From contig NZ_CP163444.1 of the NCBI RefSeq assembly GCF_041053105.1, positions 4,030,001-4,094,000 of the forward strand: 64,000 nucleotides of DNA, in the 5' to 3' direction. Below, piece after piece: positions 8,361 through 19,000 of this stretch. Under the pieces are notes generated by a model. The model had not been told where the DNA came from, did not search any database, and worked only from the letters and a program-made list of their open reading frames with translations. The DNA is from Streptomyces sp. R44. GTDB lineage: Bacteria > Actinomycetota > Actinomycetes > Streptomycetales > Streptomycetaceae. Numbering within the stretch: the first letter of the stretch is position 1; every line of letters starts with the position of its first letter. Both the position numbers and the translations under genes were made by a program.

Positions 8361-8389
8361 GTCTTCTCCTCGTGGAAGTGGTGTCGGTT

Positions 8390-11300
8390 TCAGGCGGCCC
8401 AGCGGCCGAGGGCCTCGGTGAGCTCGGCCAGTGCGGTGCGCAGGGCGGTGGGGTCGAAGAGCCGTGTGTCGCCGGAGAGCAGCAGCCCCCTGGTGCCGTC
8501 GGGTCCGGGCTCCACGTGGAGCACCAGGTCGAGGTCGGACCAGTGCTCGGGCACAGCGTGGCCGGGCGTCGGAGCGGGTGCCGGGTCGCCGGAGGCCGCA
8601 GCGGGTGCCGTGTCGTCGGGCGTCGGAGCGGGTGTGCTCTCCGGGACGCCGTCGTAGTCGTGCGTGAGCAGGGCCGCCGCGCAGACCGGCGGGCGCACGG
8701 CCGGGTCGACCGGGTCCACCAGCTCGGCGATCCGCTCCAGCGGCAGGTCGGAGCCGCCGAGCGCGGTGAGCAGGGCCCGGTGGGCGTCCGCCGGGTCGCC
8801 CCCGGCGGAGAGGACCACCGGAAGCATGTCCACCGCCCGGCCGACCAGGCCGGCCTCGGCGGTGCCGGACCGGTGCCCGACCGGTGTGCCCACGACCACC
8901 CTGTCGGCCCCGGCGATCCGGGCGACGAGACCGCCGAGGGCGGCCAGGAAGGGGGCGGCCGGGGCCGTCCCGAGCTCGGTGCAGCGGGCCCGCAGACGGG
9001 CGTCCAGCTCGGCCGGCAGGCTCATGCGGACGCCCGCGTTGCGGAACCCGCGGCCGCTCGTCCGCAGAGCGGCGAAGGGGTCGCCGGGCAGCGCCGCCAG
9101 GGTCTGCGTCCAGTACCGCTCCAGCTCCGCGCGGTCGCGCTCCCGGCGGAGGGCGCGCTCCCGGAGGTGCTGCCGGTAGCTCGGCGCGGGACCGGCCGGT
9201 TCCCGCCCGGCGAGCAGCAGGGACAGCTCCTCGGCGAGCACGCCCGCCGAGGGCCCGTCGGCCCGGTTCCTGGCCAGGAGCAGCAGCAGCCGTGTCGTCC
9301 CGGCGGCCCCGCGCAGCAGAACGGCCTGCAGGCCGGGGTGGCCGTGGGGCAGCCGACGCTCGATCAGTTCGGCGGGCCAGTCGAGCAGTTCGGGCCCGCC
9401 CGGCAGCTCCTCCGTGACACAGGGCCGCCAGTCGTCGGGGGCGGTCGCGCCGGGCAGCGGGCGGAGCGCGTCGTGTCGTTCGACGAGACGGCGGACGGCG
9501 TCCGCCACCCGCTCGGGACCGGGGTCGGCCGGGAGGTCGAGCAGGACCGGGACCGGCGGGGAGGGACGGCCGAGCAGCCGCTCCAGTGCCAGTACGTGCC
9601 GCTGCTCGGGCCCGGGGACCTCGTCGCCGAGGGGCTCTCCGTCCTCCGACCGCTCTCCGTCCGTCGCCGGTACGGCGAGGCCGGGGCCGGTCGCGCCTCG
9701 GGCGCCGAGGGCCGTGGCCAGGTCGGCCGCGCGGGGGTTGCCGAGGACGAGGCGGACCGGGACCTCGGTGCCGAGGCGCGTGGTCAGTTCGGCGGCGATC
9801 CTCGCGGCGCCGAGCGAGGCCCCGCCCAGGTCGTAGAGGTCGTCGTCGGGGGCGGCGGAAGGCAGTTCGAGGACGGCGGCGAAGGCGTCCAGGACCGCGG
9901 CGAGCACGGGGTCGTCCGCTCGGGCGGCGGCCGGCCGGCCCTCGGGGCGGCCCGCGGCCAGCTCCGTGAGCGAGCGCCGGTCGGCCTTGCCGTTGGCGGT
10001 GGTCGGCAGCCCGGCCAGGACGCGCAGTTCGGCCGGGACCATGTACGCGGGCAGGGCGGCGGCGAGCCGCTCCCGGACGGACTGCGGGTCCAGGTCCGGC
10101 TCTCCGGCGAGGAAGCCGACCAGTCGGCGGAACCGCTCGCCCACCACGACGACCGCGGCCTCCCGCACACCGGGCACCGCGAGCAGGGCCCGGTCCACCT
10201 CCTCCAGCTCCACCCGGTGGCCGCGGATCTTCACCTGGTTGTCGGCCCGGCCGAGGAACTGGAGGGTGCCGTCCGGGTTCCAGCGGGCCCGGTCCCCGGT
10301 GCGGTACATCCGCGCGCCGGGCGGGCCCGCCGGGTCCGGCAGGAAGCGGGCGGCGGTCTCCGCGGGACGGCCCGCGTAGCCCCGGGCCACACCGAGTCCG
10401 CCGATGTACAGCTCGCCGGGCACGCCGACCGGCAGGCGGCGCAGCGCGGGGTCGAGGACGTGCAGCCGGACGCCGCCGATCGGCCGGCCGATCGGCACGG
10501 TGCCGTCGGCCGCCGGCCCCTCGCCGTACCGGTGGGACGTGGCGTCGATGCAGGTCTCGGAGGGGCCGTACTGGTTGTACAGGGTCCCGGAGCCCAGCCT
10601 GCGGTAGCGCTCGGCCTGCGCGGCCGGGAGCGGCTCGCCGCCGCAGAACACCACCCGGGCCGGCAGCCGCCGCAGGTCCTCGTCGTCCAGCGCCGCGAGC
10701 AGCGAGGGGACCAGGTCGACCACGGTGGCGCCGTGGGCGAGCGCCAGGTCCACCACCGCACCGGGGGTGGCGTCCGGGTCCGTGCCGGGGAAGACCACTC
10801 CCGCGCCGGCCGCCAGCGGGCCGAAGCACTGCCAGAACGCCGGGTCGAAGGCGAGCGGGATGGTCTGCAGGACACGGTCCCGCCCGTCCAGGCCGATGGC
10901 GGCGCGCCGCCAGGCGAGCTCGTTGGCGAGCGCCCCCTGCGGCACGGTGACGCACTTGGGCGTGCCGGTCGTGCCCGAGGTGAAGACCGCGTACGCGAGA
11001 TCGGCCGGGCGGAGGGCGGCCGGCGGCGGCGCGGGGCGGCCGGTGCGGGCGAGTTCCCCGACGGCGAGTTCGGCCACCCCGGGCAGCTCCACGGCGGGCG
11101 CGTCGGCGCGCCGCACCAGGAAGGCGGCTCCCGCGCCGGTCAGCAGGGTGCGCAGCCGGTCCCGCGGGTCCTTCACGTTCAGCGGGACGGTCCAGCCTCC
11201 GAGGTGCCAGACCGCGAGGGTGACCGCCAGGTAGTCGCTGGACCTGGGGAGGCAGACCGCGACGGCGCTGCCGGACCGTACCCCGGCCTCGTGCAGGCCG

Positions 11301-13042
11301 ACGGCGAGGGACTCCACCCGGTCGGCGAGTTCGCGGTAGCCGAGCCGCCGGGTCCGGGCCGTGACGTCGGCGCGATCAGTACCGAACACATCGGCACCGA
11401 ACACATCGGCACCGGAAGCATCGGTACCGGAAGCATCGGTGCCGGGAGCGAGGTCGTCCGAGGTGGCGAAGGCCTCCGGGGTCCGCTCCACCCAGTGGCG
11501 GAACGCCTCGTAGGGCAGGCCGAAGGAGGGCGCGGCCGGCTCCTCGGCCGAGGCGGCGAGCAGCGTCCGCGTCTCCTCGTCCAGCAGGTCGGCGGCGGCC
11601 AGCGGGGCGGCGGGGTCGGCGAGCAGCGTGTCCAGGCAGCGCAGATAGGCGTCGCCCAGCCGGTCGAGGTCCGCGGCACCGTAGCGGCCGGGGGCGGCGG
11701 TGAGCACGCCGGACACTCCGTCGGGCCGCTCCACCAGCTGGACGGTGAGCTCGTTCTGCGTCCCTCGGACGCGGATCGGCAGGGTCTCGACGGTGAGACC
11801 GCCGGGCATCTCACGGCGGGAGCCCTCCCCGGTGAGGACGAACATGGCGGCGGGCGCGGGAAGCGCCGGGCCGTCGAGCGGCACCACCGCGTGTCCGGAG
11901 CCGTCGAGGAGCGCCTCGGTCGCCCGGCGCACCAGGTCGGTGAAGCTCTCGGCGGGATGGACCTCCAGCACCAGCGGCAGCGTGGCCACGAAGGCCCCGA
12001 CTGCGCCGTCCCAGCGGGCCTCGGCGCGGTTGGCCGCGGGCACCCCGATCGGGACGGCCCGGGCGCCGGTGGCCAGGTGCCAGGTCGCCGCGAAGGCGGC
12101 GAGCCAGACGGCGTGCGTCGTCGCCCCGGCCCGCCGGGCCAGCTCGGCGACCCGTGCGTCCAGGCCGGCGGGCGGCACGAAGACCGAGGCCCGTTCGGCG
12201 CCGTCGTTTCGGTCGCCCGAGGACGTGCCGTCGTGCCGCGGTCCTCCCGCGAAGGGGAGTTCCGGCGGGTCCGCCGGTCCGTCGTGGCGGTCCGCCCAGT
12301 AGGCGCCGTTCCGGGCCAGCCGGTCGCGGCCCTCGGCGGAGTGCTCCCACCGGGCGTAGTCGAGGTGCTGCGCGGTCGGCGCGGCGGGCAGGGCGGGCGC
12401 GCCGGGTGCCCCGTACGCCTCGAAGAGTTCCCGGATGAGGACCTCCAGCGACCAGCCGTCGCAGAAGGCGTGATGCAGCGTCAGGACGAGGACCGCGGTG
12501 TCCGGGCCGGTGTGCAGCAGCAGCGCGCGCAGATGCGGTGGCCGCAGCAGCGAGAAGGAGCGCGCGGCCTCGTCCCGCAGGGCGCGGTCGAGGGCGGCCT
12601 CGCCGCCGTCGAGCGTCCGCTCCTCCAGCGGGATCCGCGCGGGCAGGTCGAAGCGCTGCCGGGGGGTCCCGGCCTCCTGGACGATCCTGGCGCGCAGCGC
12701 CAGATGGCGGACGGCGAGCAGGTCGAGGCAGGACCGGAGGCGTGCGGTGTCCAGCGGGCCCTCGATGCGCAGGGCCACCGGCACGGTGAAGGCGGCCGAG
12801 GGGCCGTGGGCCTGCTCGGCGAGCCAGAGGCGGTACTGGGTGTCGGAGAGCGGATGGCTGCCCGCGTGGCCGTCCGGAGCCGGGGCCCAGGCCCCGGCCC
12901 GGTCCCGGTCCTGGTCCTGGTCTCGGTCCCGGTCTCGGTCTCGGTCCCGGTCCCGGGACGGTGCGGTCCTGCGGCCGCCCAGCCGGCGTTCGAGTTCGGC
13001 CCGCTGCTCGGGGGTCAGTCGGTCGAGACGTGCGGTGTTCAC
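8390..13042 (-). CDS. NRPS, C-A-T followed by a degenerate terminal C domain
   Basis: 1550 residues from a GTG that overlaps the PKS stop (GTGA). Domains: a short N-terminal docking-like helix (LDRLTPEQRAELERRLGG), C at about 60-490 with intact HHAFCDG near 190, A at about 510-1010 (FTSGTTGTPK, YGPSETC, YRTGDRARW, PTTANGKAD), T with LGGASL near Ser1075, then a full-length C-like domain at about 1130-1550. In this last domain the HHxxxDG motif reads ARNRADG, so both histidines are lost. There is no thioesterase or reductase domain. The A-domain code read by eye is about D-P-W-S-F-G-Q-I-D-K, not assigned. By operon order it should act after the PKS. The terminal domain may recruit partner enzymes, as the X domain does in glycopeptide synthetases, or dock the A-T protein. 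Confidence 0.93.
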   Translation of the reverse strand: MNTARLDRLTPEQRAELERRLGGRRTAPSRDRDRDRDRDRDQDQDRDRAGAWAPAPDGHAGSHPLSDTQYRLWLAEQAHGPSAAFTVPVALRIEGPLDTARLRSCLDLLAVRHLALRARIVQEAGTPRQRFDLPARIPLEERTLDGGEAALDRALRDEAARSFSLLRPPHLRALLLHTGPDTAVLVLTLHHAFCDGWSLEVLIRELFEAYGAPGAPALPAAPTAQHLDYARWEHSAEGRDRLARNGAYWADRHDGPADPPELPFAGGPRHDGTSSGDRNDGAERASVFVPPAGLDARVAELARRAGATTHAVWLAAFAATWHLATGARAVPIGVPAANRAEARWDGAVGAFVATLPLVLEVHPAESFTDLVRRATEALLDGSGHAVVPLDGPALPAPAAMFVLTGEGSRREMPGGLTVETLPIRVRGTQNELTVQLVERPDGVSGVLTAAPGRYGAADLDRLGDAYLRCLDTLLADPAAPLAAADLLDEETRTLLAASAEEPAAPSFGLPYEAFRHWVERTPEAFATSDDLAPGTDASGTDASGADVFGADVFGTDRADVTARTRRLGYRELADRVESLAVGLHEAGVRSGSAVAVCLPRSSDYLAVTLAVWHLGGWTVPLNVKDPRDRLRTLLTGAGAAFLVRRADAPAVELPGVAELAVGELARTGRPAPPPAALRPADLAYAVFTSGTTGTPKCVTVPQGALANELAWRRAAIGLDGRDRVLQTIPLAFDPAFWQCFGPLAAGAGVVFPGTDPDATPGAVVDLALAHGATVVDLVPSLLAALDDEDLRRLPARVVFCGGEPLPAAQAERYRRLGSGTLYNQYGPSETCIDATSHRYGEGPAADGTVPIGRPIGGVRLHVLDPALRRLPVGVPGELYIGGLGVARGYAGRPAETAARFLPDPAGPPGARMYRTGDRARWNPDGTLQFLGRADNQVKIRGHRVELEEVDRALLAVPGVREAAVVVVGERFRRLVGFLAGEPDLDPQSVRERLAAALPAYMVPAELRVLAGLPTTANGKADRRSLTELAAGRPEGRPAAARADDPVLAAVLDAFAAVLELPSAAPDDDLYDLGGASLGAARIAAELTTRLGTEVPVRLVLGNPRAADLATALGARGATGPGLAVPATDGERSEDGEPLGDEVPGPEQRHVLALERLLGRPSPPVPVLLDLPADPGPERVADAVRRLVERHDALRPLPGATAPDDWRPCVTEELPGGPELLDWPAELIERRLPHGHPGLQAVLLRGAAGTTRLLLLLARNRADGPSAGVLAEELSLLLAGREPAGPAPSYRQHLRERALRRERDRAELERYWTQTLAALPGDPFAALRTSGRGFRNAGVRMSLPAELDARLRARCTELGTAPAAPFLAALGGLVARIAGADRVVVGTPVGHRSGTAEAGLVGRAVDMLPVVLSAGGDPADAHRALLTALGGSDLPLERIAELVDPVDPAVRPPVCAAALLTHDYDGVPESTPAPTPDDTAPAAASGDPAPAPTPGHAVPEHWSDLDLVLHVEPGPDGTRGLLLSGDTRLFDPTALRTALAELTEALGRWAA
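11381..11440. repeat. Four tandem 15-bp units in the A domain of the C-A-T-C* NRPS
   Basis: Two identical copies of accgaacacatcggc are followed by two identical copies of accggaagcatcggt. The coding strand reads repeated five-residue units of the type Asp-Ala-Ser-Gly-Thr and Asp-Val-Phe-Gly-Ala. They lengthen the loop between the first A-domain helix and YRELAD. The paired identity of copies suggests recent duplication in two rounds. Confidence 0.95.
12901..12954. repeat. Nine hexamer repeats in the N-terminal linker of the C-A-T-C* NRPS
   Basis: Nine successive ggtcYY-type hexamers on the plus strand encode an alternating Asp-Arg/Asp-Gln run at about residues 30-47, between the N-terminal docking-like helix and the first C domain. 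The stretch is probably a disordered charged linker and is prone to in-frame slippage. Confidence 0.92.
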
Positions 13043-16000
13043 AGGGCCCCCTCGGCCTCGGCTACCAGCTGCTGGATCAACAGGTCCTCGACCAGCGCGA
13101 CATGACCGTCGACCGTCCGGACGGCCAGCAGGTCGCGCACCGGCACGTCCACTCCGAACACCTGGCCCATCCGGCGGGCGAGGCGGGTCACGGTCAGCGA
13201 GTCCCCGCCCAGCTCGAAGAAGTCCGCCCCGTCCCGTATCCCGTCGAGGCCCAGCTGCTCGGACCACAGCTCGTGGACCAGCTCCACCGGACCGCGCGTC
13301 TCCTCCTCGGGCGCGAGGTGCTCCTCCGCCCCGGCGAGGGGCTTCTCCGGAGCCGGAGCCGGGTCCGCCACGGCGGTGACGCGCCGGCGGGGCAGGGGCC
13401 AGCGCGGCCCCTCGAAGGGGTACGCCGGCAGGTGGCGGGCCCTGCCCGGGCCCGCCAGCCGCTCCACGGCCACCGGCTGGCCCGCGGCCCAGAGGCGGCC
13501 GAGGGCGGCGGACACCGAGCGGTCCGCACCTTCGGCGGACACCTCCCGGCAGAGCGGCGTGGCGTCGAGGCCCGCGGCCTCGGCGAGCGCGGACAGCACC
13601 CGTCCGGGACCGACCTCCACCGCGAGCGCGCCGGGGAACGCGGCCGTCAGCGTGGCGATCCCGTCGGCGAAGCGGACCGGCCGGCGCAGCTGCTCCGCGA
13701 ACCGCTCGGCGGTCACGACCTCGCCGGCCGGGACGAGCGCCCCGTCGGTGTTGCCCGCCCAGGGCACTTCGGCGGGCGCGGGCCGGATCCCGGCCAGCAC
13801 CTCCCGCAGTCCGGCGGCGGCCGGGTCCATCAGCGCCGAGTGGAAGGCGTGGCTGGTGCGCAGCCGGCGGCTGCGGTGCCGGTCGCCGAGCCATGCCGTG
13901 AAGGCGTCGATCTCCGCGAAGGGCCCGGTGAGGACGGTGTCCGTGGCGGTGTTGACGGCCGCGATCTCCAGGCCCGCGCCGGACTCGGCGAGCAGCCGCT
14001 CGGCCTCCGCCGCCGAGCAGGTCACGGCGAGCATCGCGCCCGGTTCGCAGTCCTGCATCAGCCGGCCCCGGTGCTCCACAAGACGGGCCGCGGTGGGCAG
14101 GTCGAGGGAGCCGGCGAGGCAGGCGGCGGTCAGTTCGCCGAGGCTGTGCCCGATCAGCGCCGAGGGCCGCAGGCCGAGCCCGATGAGGGCGGTGGCGGCC
14201 GCGTACTCCACGGCGAACAGGGCCGGCTGGGCGAGCCGGGTGGCCTCAAGGCGCTCGGCGGGGAAGGTCTCGTCGTGCAGCGCCTCGGCCAGCTCGGCGG
14301 CGAGCGGGGGCTCGAAGGCCCGCAGACAGGCGTCCAGGGCGTCGGCGAAGCCGGGCAGCGCCCGGGTGAAGGGCTGCGCCATGCCCGGTGTCTGGGTGCC
14401 CTGGCCGGGCAGCAGGAAGACCAGCGGAGCCGGTACCGGCTCGGCGGCCACCGCTTCCGGGGCCGCCGCGCGCAGGCCGGCGGCGAGTTCGGCGGCGGTC
14501 GAGGCGACGACGGTGCCGCGGTACGGGAGCGGGGCCCGCCGCGCGAGGGTGCGGGCCACGTCGGCGACCGTCTCGGGGACGGCGTCCAGGTGGTCCGCGA
14601 GCCGCGCCTTCGCCCGCCGCAGCGCGGCCGGATCGGCGGCCGACAGCACGACCAGCCGGGCCGCTCCGGGTGCTTCGGCGGCCGGCGACAGGTCCTCGGC
14701 GGTGTCGGACGGCTGCGCGGGCGGCTGGGCGGACGGCTGCGCGGGCGGCTGGGCGGACGGCTGCGCGGGCGGCTGTTCCACCAGGACGTGCGCGTTGGTG
14801 CCGCCGATGCCGAAGGAGCTCACGGCCGCTCGGCGGGGCTCGGGGCCCTCCCACGGGCCGGCCGCCGACGGCAGCGCCAGCGGTGAACCGTCCAGATCGA
14901 GGAGCGGGTTGGGGCCGGTGAAGTTCGCGAGCGGGGGGACGGTGCCGCGGCCGACCACCAGGAGGGCCTTCACCAGACCGGCGAGCCCGGCGGCGGCGTC
15001 GAGGTGTCCGATGGTGCCCTTGACGGCGCCCACCCGGACCTGGCCGGGGGCGGCCCCGAGCTCTTCCAGGACGGCCGAGGCGGCGGACCACTCGATCGGG
15101 TCGCCGACACGGGTCCCGGTGCCGTGCGTCTCCAGGTACCCGAGCGAGGAGGCGTCGATGTCGGCGGCCGCGAGGGCCTCCCGGATCACACGCTCCTGGC
15201 CCGCCGCCGCGGGGGCGGAGAAGCCGGGCTTGGCCGCGCCGTCGTTGTTCACGGCCGAGCCGAGGAGGACGCCGTGCATCGGGGCGGCCTCGTCGACGGC
15301 GTCCTGGAAGCGGCGCAGCACGATCCCGACCACGCCCGAGCCGCCGACCGCGCCGTCGGAGTCCGCGTCGAAGGGGCGGCAGACGCCGGAGGCGGAGAGG
15401 ATGCCGCCGGGGATGTGGACATGGCCGGCCTGGGGGGCGTTGGCGGAGGCGGCGACCACGAGCGCCTGGTCGCACTCGCCGTTGTTCAGCGCCTGCATGG
15501 CGAGGTGCACGGCGACCAGCGAGGACGAACAGGCCGTCAGTACGGCCATGGCGGGGCCGGTGAGGCCGAGCTTGTAGGCGATCCTGGTGGCGAGGAAGTC
15601 CCGCTCGTTGGCGACGATCGCCTCGTCGAACTCGGGGTCGTCGAGCTCGCCGCCGGCCAGCAGCGCCCGCAGGTGCTCGCTGCTGCTGGCGGCCGCGTAG
15701 ACGGCGGTACGGCGGGTGTCCGGCGCGCGCAGCGGGTGGCCGGCGTCTTCGAGGGCGGACCAGGCGCACTCCAGCATCAGGCGCTGCTGCGGGTCGAGCA
15801 GCCGGGCCTCGCGGGGGCTCACGCCGAAGAAGGCGTGGTCGAAGCGGTCGGCGTCGTCGAGGCGGCCGTGCACCGGCACGTAGGCCGGATCGTCGGCGAG
15901 TTCCGCCGGGATCCCGGACTGCTCCAGCTCTTCCGGGGTGAGCCGGTGGAGCAGGGTGCGGCCCTGGGCGATCGCCTCCCACAGCCGGGCCACGTCCGGG

Positions 16001-16062
16001 GCGCCGGGGAATCGGCCGGCCATCCCGGTGACGGCGATGTCCAGCGAACGGTCGCGGCTCAT
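13039..16062 (-). CDS. Type I PKS module, KS-AT-ACP, malonyl-specific
   Basis: 1007 residues from ATG at 16062, overlapping the NRPS stop (ATGA). KS at about 1-430 has the active cysteine in TACSSSL (near 178), HGTGT and the histidine in GTIGHLDAAAG. A Pro/Gln/Ser/Ala linker follows. AT at about 545-840 has GHSLGE (Ser near 638) and HAFHS, the signature of malonyl-CoA rather than methylmalonyl-CoA. The carrier domain has FFELGGDSLTV with the attachment serine near 954 and looks more like a peptidyl than an acyl carrier. There are no KR, DH or ER domains, so the added acetate unit should remain a beta-ketone unless another enzyme acts. It sits between two NRPSs, so it probably extends a dipeptidyl chain by two carbons. 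Confidence 0.95.
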   Translation of the reverse strand: MSRDRSLDIAVTGMAGRFPGAPDVARLWEAIAQGRTLLHRLTPEELEQSGIPAELADDPAYVPVHGRLDDADRFDHAFFGVSPREARLLDPQQRLMLECAWSALEDAGHPLRAPDTRRTAVYAAASSSEHLRALLAGGELDDPEFDEAIVANERDFLATRIAYKLGLTGPAMAVLTACSSSLVAVHLAMQALNNGECDQALVVAASANAPQAGHVHIPGGILSASGVCRPFDADSDGAVGGSGVVGIVLRRFQDAVDEAAPMHGVLLGSAVNNDGAAKPGFSAPAAAGQERVIREALAAADIDASSLGYLETHGTGTRVGDPIEWSAASAVLEELGAAPGQVRVGAVKGTIGHLDAAAGLAGLVKALLVVGRGTVPPLANFTGPNPLLDLDGSPLALPSAAGPWEGPEPRRAAVSSFGIGGTNAHVLVEQPPAQPSAQPPAQPSAQPPAQPSDTAEDLSPAAEAPGAARLVVLSAADPAALRRAKARLADHLDAVPETVADVARTLARRAPLPYRGTVVASTAAELAAGLRAAAPEAVAAEPVPAPLVFLLPGQGTQTPGMAQPFTRALPGFADALDACLRAFEPPLAAELAEALHDETFPAERLEATRLAQPALFAVEYAAATALIGLGLRPSALIGHSLGELTAACLAGSLDLPTAARLVEHRGRLMQDCEPGAMLAVTCSAAEAERLLAESGAGLEIAAVNTATDTVLTGPFAEIDAFTAWLGDRHRSRRLRTSHAFHSALMDPAAAGLREVLAGIRPAPAEVPWAGNTDGALVPAGEVVTAERFAEQLRRPVRFADGIATLTAAFPGALAVEVGPGRVLSALAEAAGLDATPLCREVSAEGADRSVSAALGRLWAAGQPVAVERLAGPGRARHLPAYPFEGPRWPLPRRRVTAVADPAPAPEKPLAGAEEHLAPEEETRGPVELVHELWSEQLGLDGIRDGADFFELGGDSLTVTRLARRMGQVFGVDVPVRDLLAVRTVDGHVALVEDLLIQQLVAEAEGAL
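14707..14775. repeat. Tandem 24-bp repeat in the KS-AT linker of the PKS
   Basis: Nearly three copies of a 24-bp unit begin at 14707, 14731 and 14755. They encode repeats of Ala-Gln-Pro-Pro-Ala-Gln-Pro-Ser directly after the KS domain end (NAHVLVEQP). The coding frame is kept. It is a flexible linker of probable recent expansion. Confidence 0.95.
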
Positions 16063-19000
16063 CGGTTTCCTTCCTGGGCTTCTCTGGACGCCTCGGGCCG
16101 GACTCGGCGCAGGCGCATCTGCCGGGAGGCGTCCCGGCGGGAGGGGGCGGGGGGCACGGCCGCGTCGGCGGAGGACCCGCCGGAGGCTCCGGAGGCTCCG
16201 GAGGTCGCCCCCGTCGGGGTCCGGCGCAGGCGGGACGCCATGTCGCCGACGGTGCTGTGCCGGAAGAGGTCGAGGATCGGCACCCGGACTCCCGTACGCC
16301 GGTGCAGCGCGTCCTGGAGCAGGGGCATCAGGAGCGAATGGCCGCCCGCGTCGAAGAAGTTGGCGTCCACGGGCACGTCCGCGACGCCCAGCACCTCCCG
16401 CCAGGCCTCGACGACCTCGGCGTGTTCGGGGCGTACCCGGGTGCCGGGCGCGGCCGCGGGTACCCGGCGGTCCGCCTCCTCGGCGAGCCGCCTGCGGTCG
16501 ACCTTGCCGTTGGTGGTGAGCGGCAGCCGCTCGACCACGTGCACCGCGCCGGGGACCATCACGGCGGGAAGCCGGTCGACGGCCTCCTGGCGGACCCGGG
16601 CCGGGTCGGCGGCGCCCGTGACGAAGGCGGCGAGCCGGCCCTGTCCGTGGGCCACGACGGCGGCCTCGCGGACCCCGGGCGCCTCCCGCAGCACGGTCTC
16701 GATCTCGCCCGGCTGGATCCGGTGGCCGCGGATCTTCAGCTGGTCGTCGGCCCGGCCGAGGAAGGCCAGGCCGCCGTCCCCGGTCGGCCGGACGCGGTCA
16801 CCGGTGCGGTACATCCGCGCACCGGGCCGCCCGTCGAAGGGGTCCGGCAGGAAGACCGCGGCGGTGTCGGCCGGCCGGCCGAGGTAGCCGCGGGCGACGC
16901 CGGGCCCGCCGACGTACAGCTCGCCGGGGACACCGGGCGGCACCGGCCGCAGCGCGTGGTCCAGTACGTAGAGGGAGTAGCCCGGCACCGGACCGCCGAT
17001 GTCGATCGGACCCGGCGCCCGGTAGCGGCGGTAGCTGGACCAGACGGTCGCCTCGGTCGGGCCGTACTCGTTGACCAGCTCCACCCCGGGGAGAAGGGCG
17101 AAGTGAAGGTCCATCACCTGCTCGGGGAGCGGCTCGCCGGCCACCACGGCCCGGCGCAGGGAGCGCAGGGCGGCCGTGGCGCCGGCCCGCCGGGCCTCGC
17201 CGAGCACCACGCCGTGCAGCGAGGGCACGCACAGCAGGTCGGTGACGGCGTGGTGTTCGATGAGACCGATGAGCCGGGCGGGGTCGCGGACGTCGTCCGG
17301 TCCGGCGACGACGAGCCGCCCGCCGGCCGTGAGGGTGCCCCAGATCCCGGCGACGGAGGAGTCGAAGGCCAGCGGGGAGAGCAGCAGGAACACCGGCTCG
17401 CCCGGGTAGACCGCGCGCCGTGCCGCGGTCGAGGCCGCGAGGCCGCCGTGCTCGACGACGACGCCCTTGGGGCGGCCCGTACTGCCCGAGGTGAAGATCA
17501 TGTAGGCGGCGTCCCGCTCCCCTCGGGGCGGGAGGGCCGGGGGGACGGCCGGTTCCGGCAGCGCGGTCAGGTCCAGGGCGGTGAGTCCCAGGGACCGGCC
17601 CCGGGCCACCGTCTCCGCCGTGCCGAGCAGCACCGTGGCGCCGCAGTCCGCGAGTGCCGCCCTCAGCCGGGCGTCCGGGTGGTCCACGTCGAGCGGGACG
17701 GCGACCGCGCCGGCCAGATGGGCCCCGAGCAGTGCGGTGATCATGGCCGTCGAGCGCGGGGCCAGTACGGCCACCCGGTCGCCCGGGGCGACTCCGGCCC
17801 CGGTGAGGGCGGCGACCGCGGCGAGCGCGCCGGAGCGCAGCCGGCCGTAGCTCAGCCGGTCCTCGCCGCAGACCACGGCCGCGCGGTCCGGGTCCGTGTC
17901 GGCGATCCGCTCGACCAGCCCGCCGACCTGGGTGTACGTCTCCGGCAGCGGCGCCGGGCGGCGCAGTACGGCACCGTCCTCCACCGGCACCCGCGCCGGG
18001 GCGTCCGGCTCGCGCGTGAGCAGGACCAGGGTGTCGCGGAGGGCGGCGGCGAGCCGGCCGGCCTGGGCCTCGCTGTACCGGCTGTGCCGGAAGGCGATCT
18101 CGACCTCGGCGGCCGAGCCGCTCCCCGCCGTGCCGCCGGTCTCCCGCAGCACGATCTCCAGGTCGTACTTGGCCACCTCGGCCGGGATGTCGACCGGCCG
18201 CACACCGAGCCCGGCGGGGGCCGTGGCCCGGGCGGCCGGCTCGTGGTCGACGAGGGCCTGGAAGAGCGGGGTCCGGCCGGGCTCGGCGCGCAGGCCGAGC
18301 TCCCGGATCAGCTCGTCGAAGGGCATGTCGCGGTGGGCGTGGGAGCGCAGCAGCGCCTCGTGCGCCCGGCCGAGCAGCCCGCCGCCGGACAGCTCGGGGT
18401 CGACCCGCAGCCGGACCGGCACCGGGTTCACGAAGAGCCCGACCACGTCCTCGAATCCGGGCGGCCGGACGTCCATGGTGGTGCCGGCCACGACCTCGCC
18501 GGCGGCGCCGTGGCGGTCCGCGGTGAGGGCGAAGGCGGCCAGGGCGAGGACCAGCGGGGTGGTGCGGTGGGCGCGCGCGGTCTCCAGGGCCCGCTGCCAG
18601 TCGGCCGGCGTGAGGGCCGCCCGTACCGAGCCGACCCGTTCCGGGTGCTCCTCGGTGCCGGGCCCGCCCAGGTCGATCCCGGGCGCCGCGGCGGCCTCCG
18701 CCAGCTCGGCGGTCCAGAACGCCCGTGTGCTCTCGGCCCGTTCCGGGGTCCGGGCCGGGACGTCCCGGTGGGCGCGCCGGGGCGCCGCGACCGGGCGGCC
18801 GTCGAGACGGGCGTACAGCTGCTCGGTGATCAGCTCCACCGAGCGGCGGTCGAGGACGAGGTGATGACCGGTCAGCAGCAGGACGTGCTCGTCCGGCCGG
18901 TCGGAGAGGGAGATCAGTTCGAGCGCGGCCAGCGGTTCGCCGAAGATGTCGAAGACCTGCCGGGCCGCCGCGCGGAGTTCGTCGTCGAGCCGGGCCTCGG

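Noticed and set aside
7461..10955. A long upstream extension of the PhyH frame
   Set aside because: It runs antiphase through the NRPS; the ATG at 8360 gives the normal family length and N-terminus.
8372..13105. A 1577-codon open frame on the plus strand opposite the C-A-T-C* NRPS
   Set aside because: It mirrors the NRPS, has no recognisable domain and an Arg/Gly/Gln-rich composition typical of antisense frames in GC-rich DNA.
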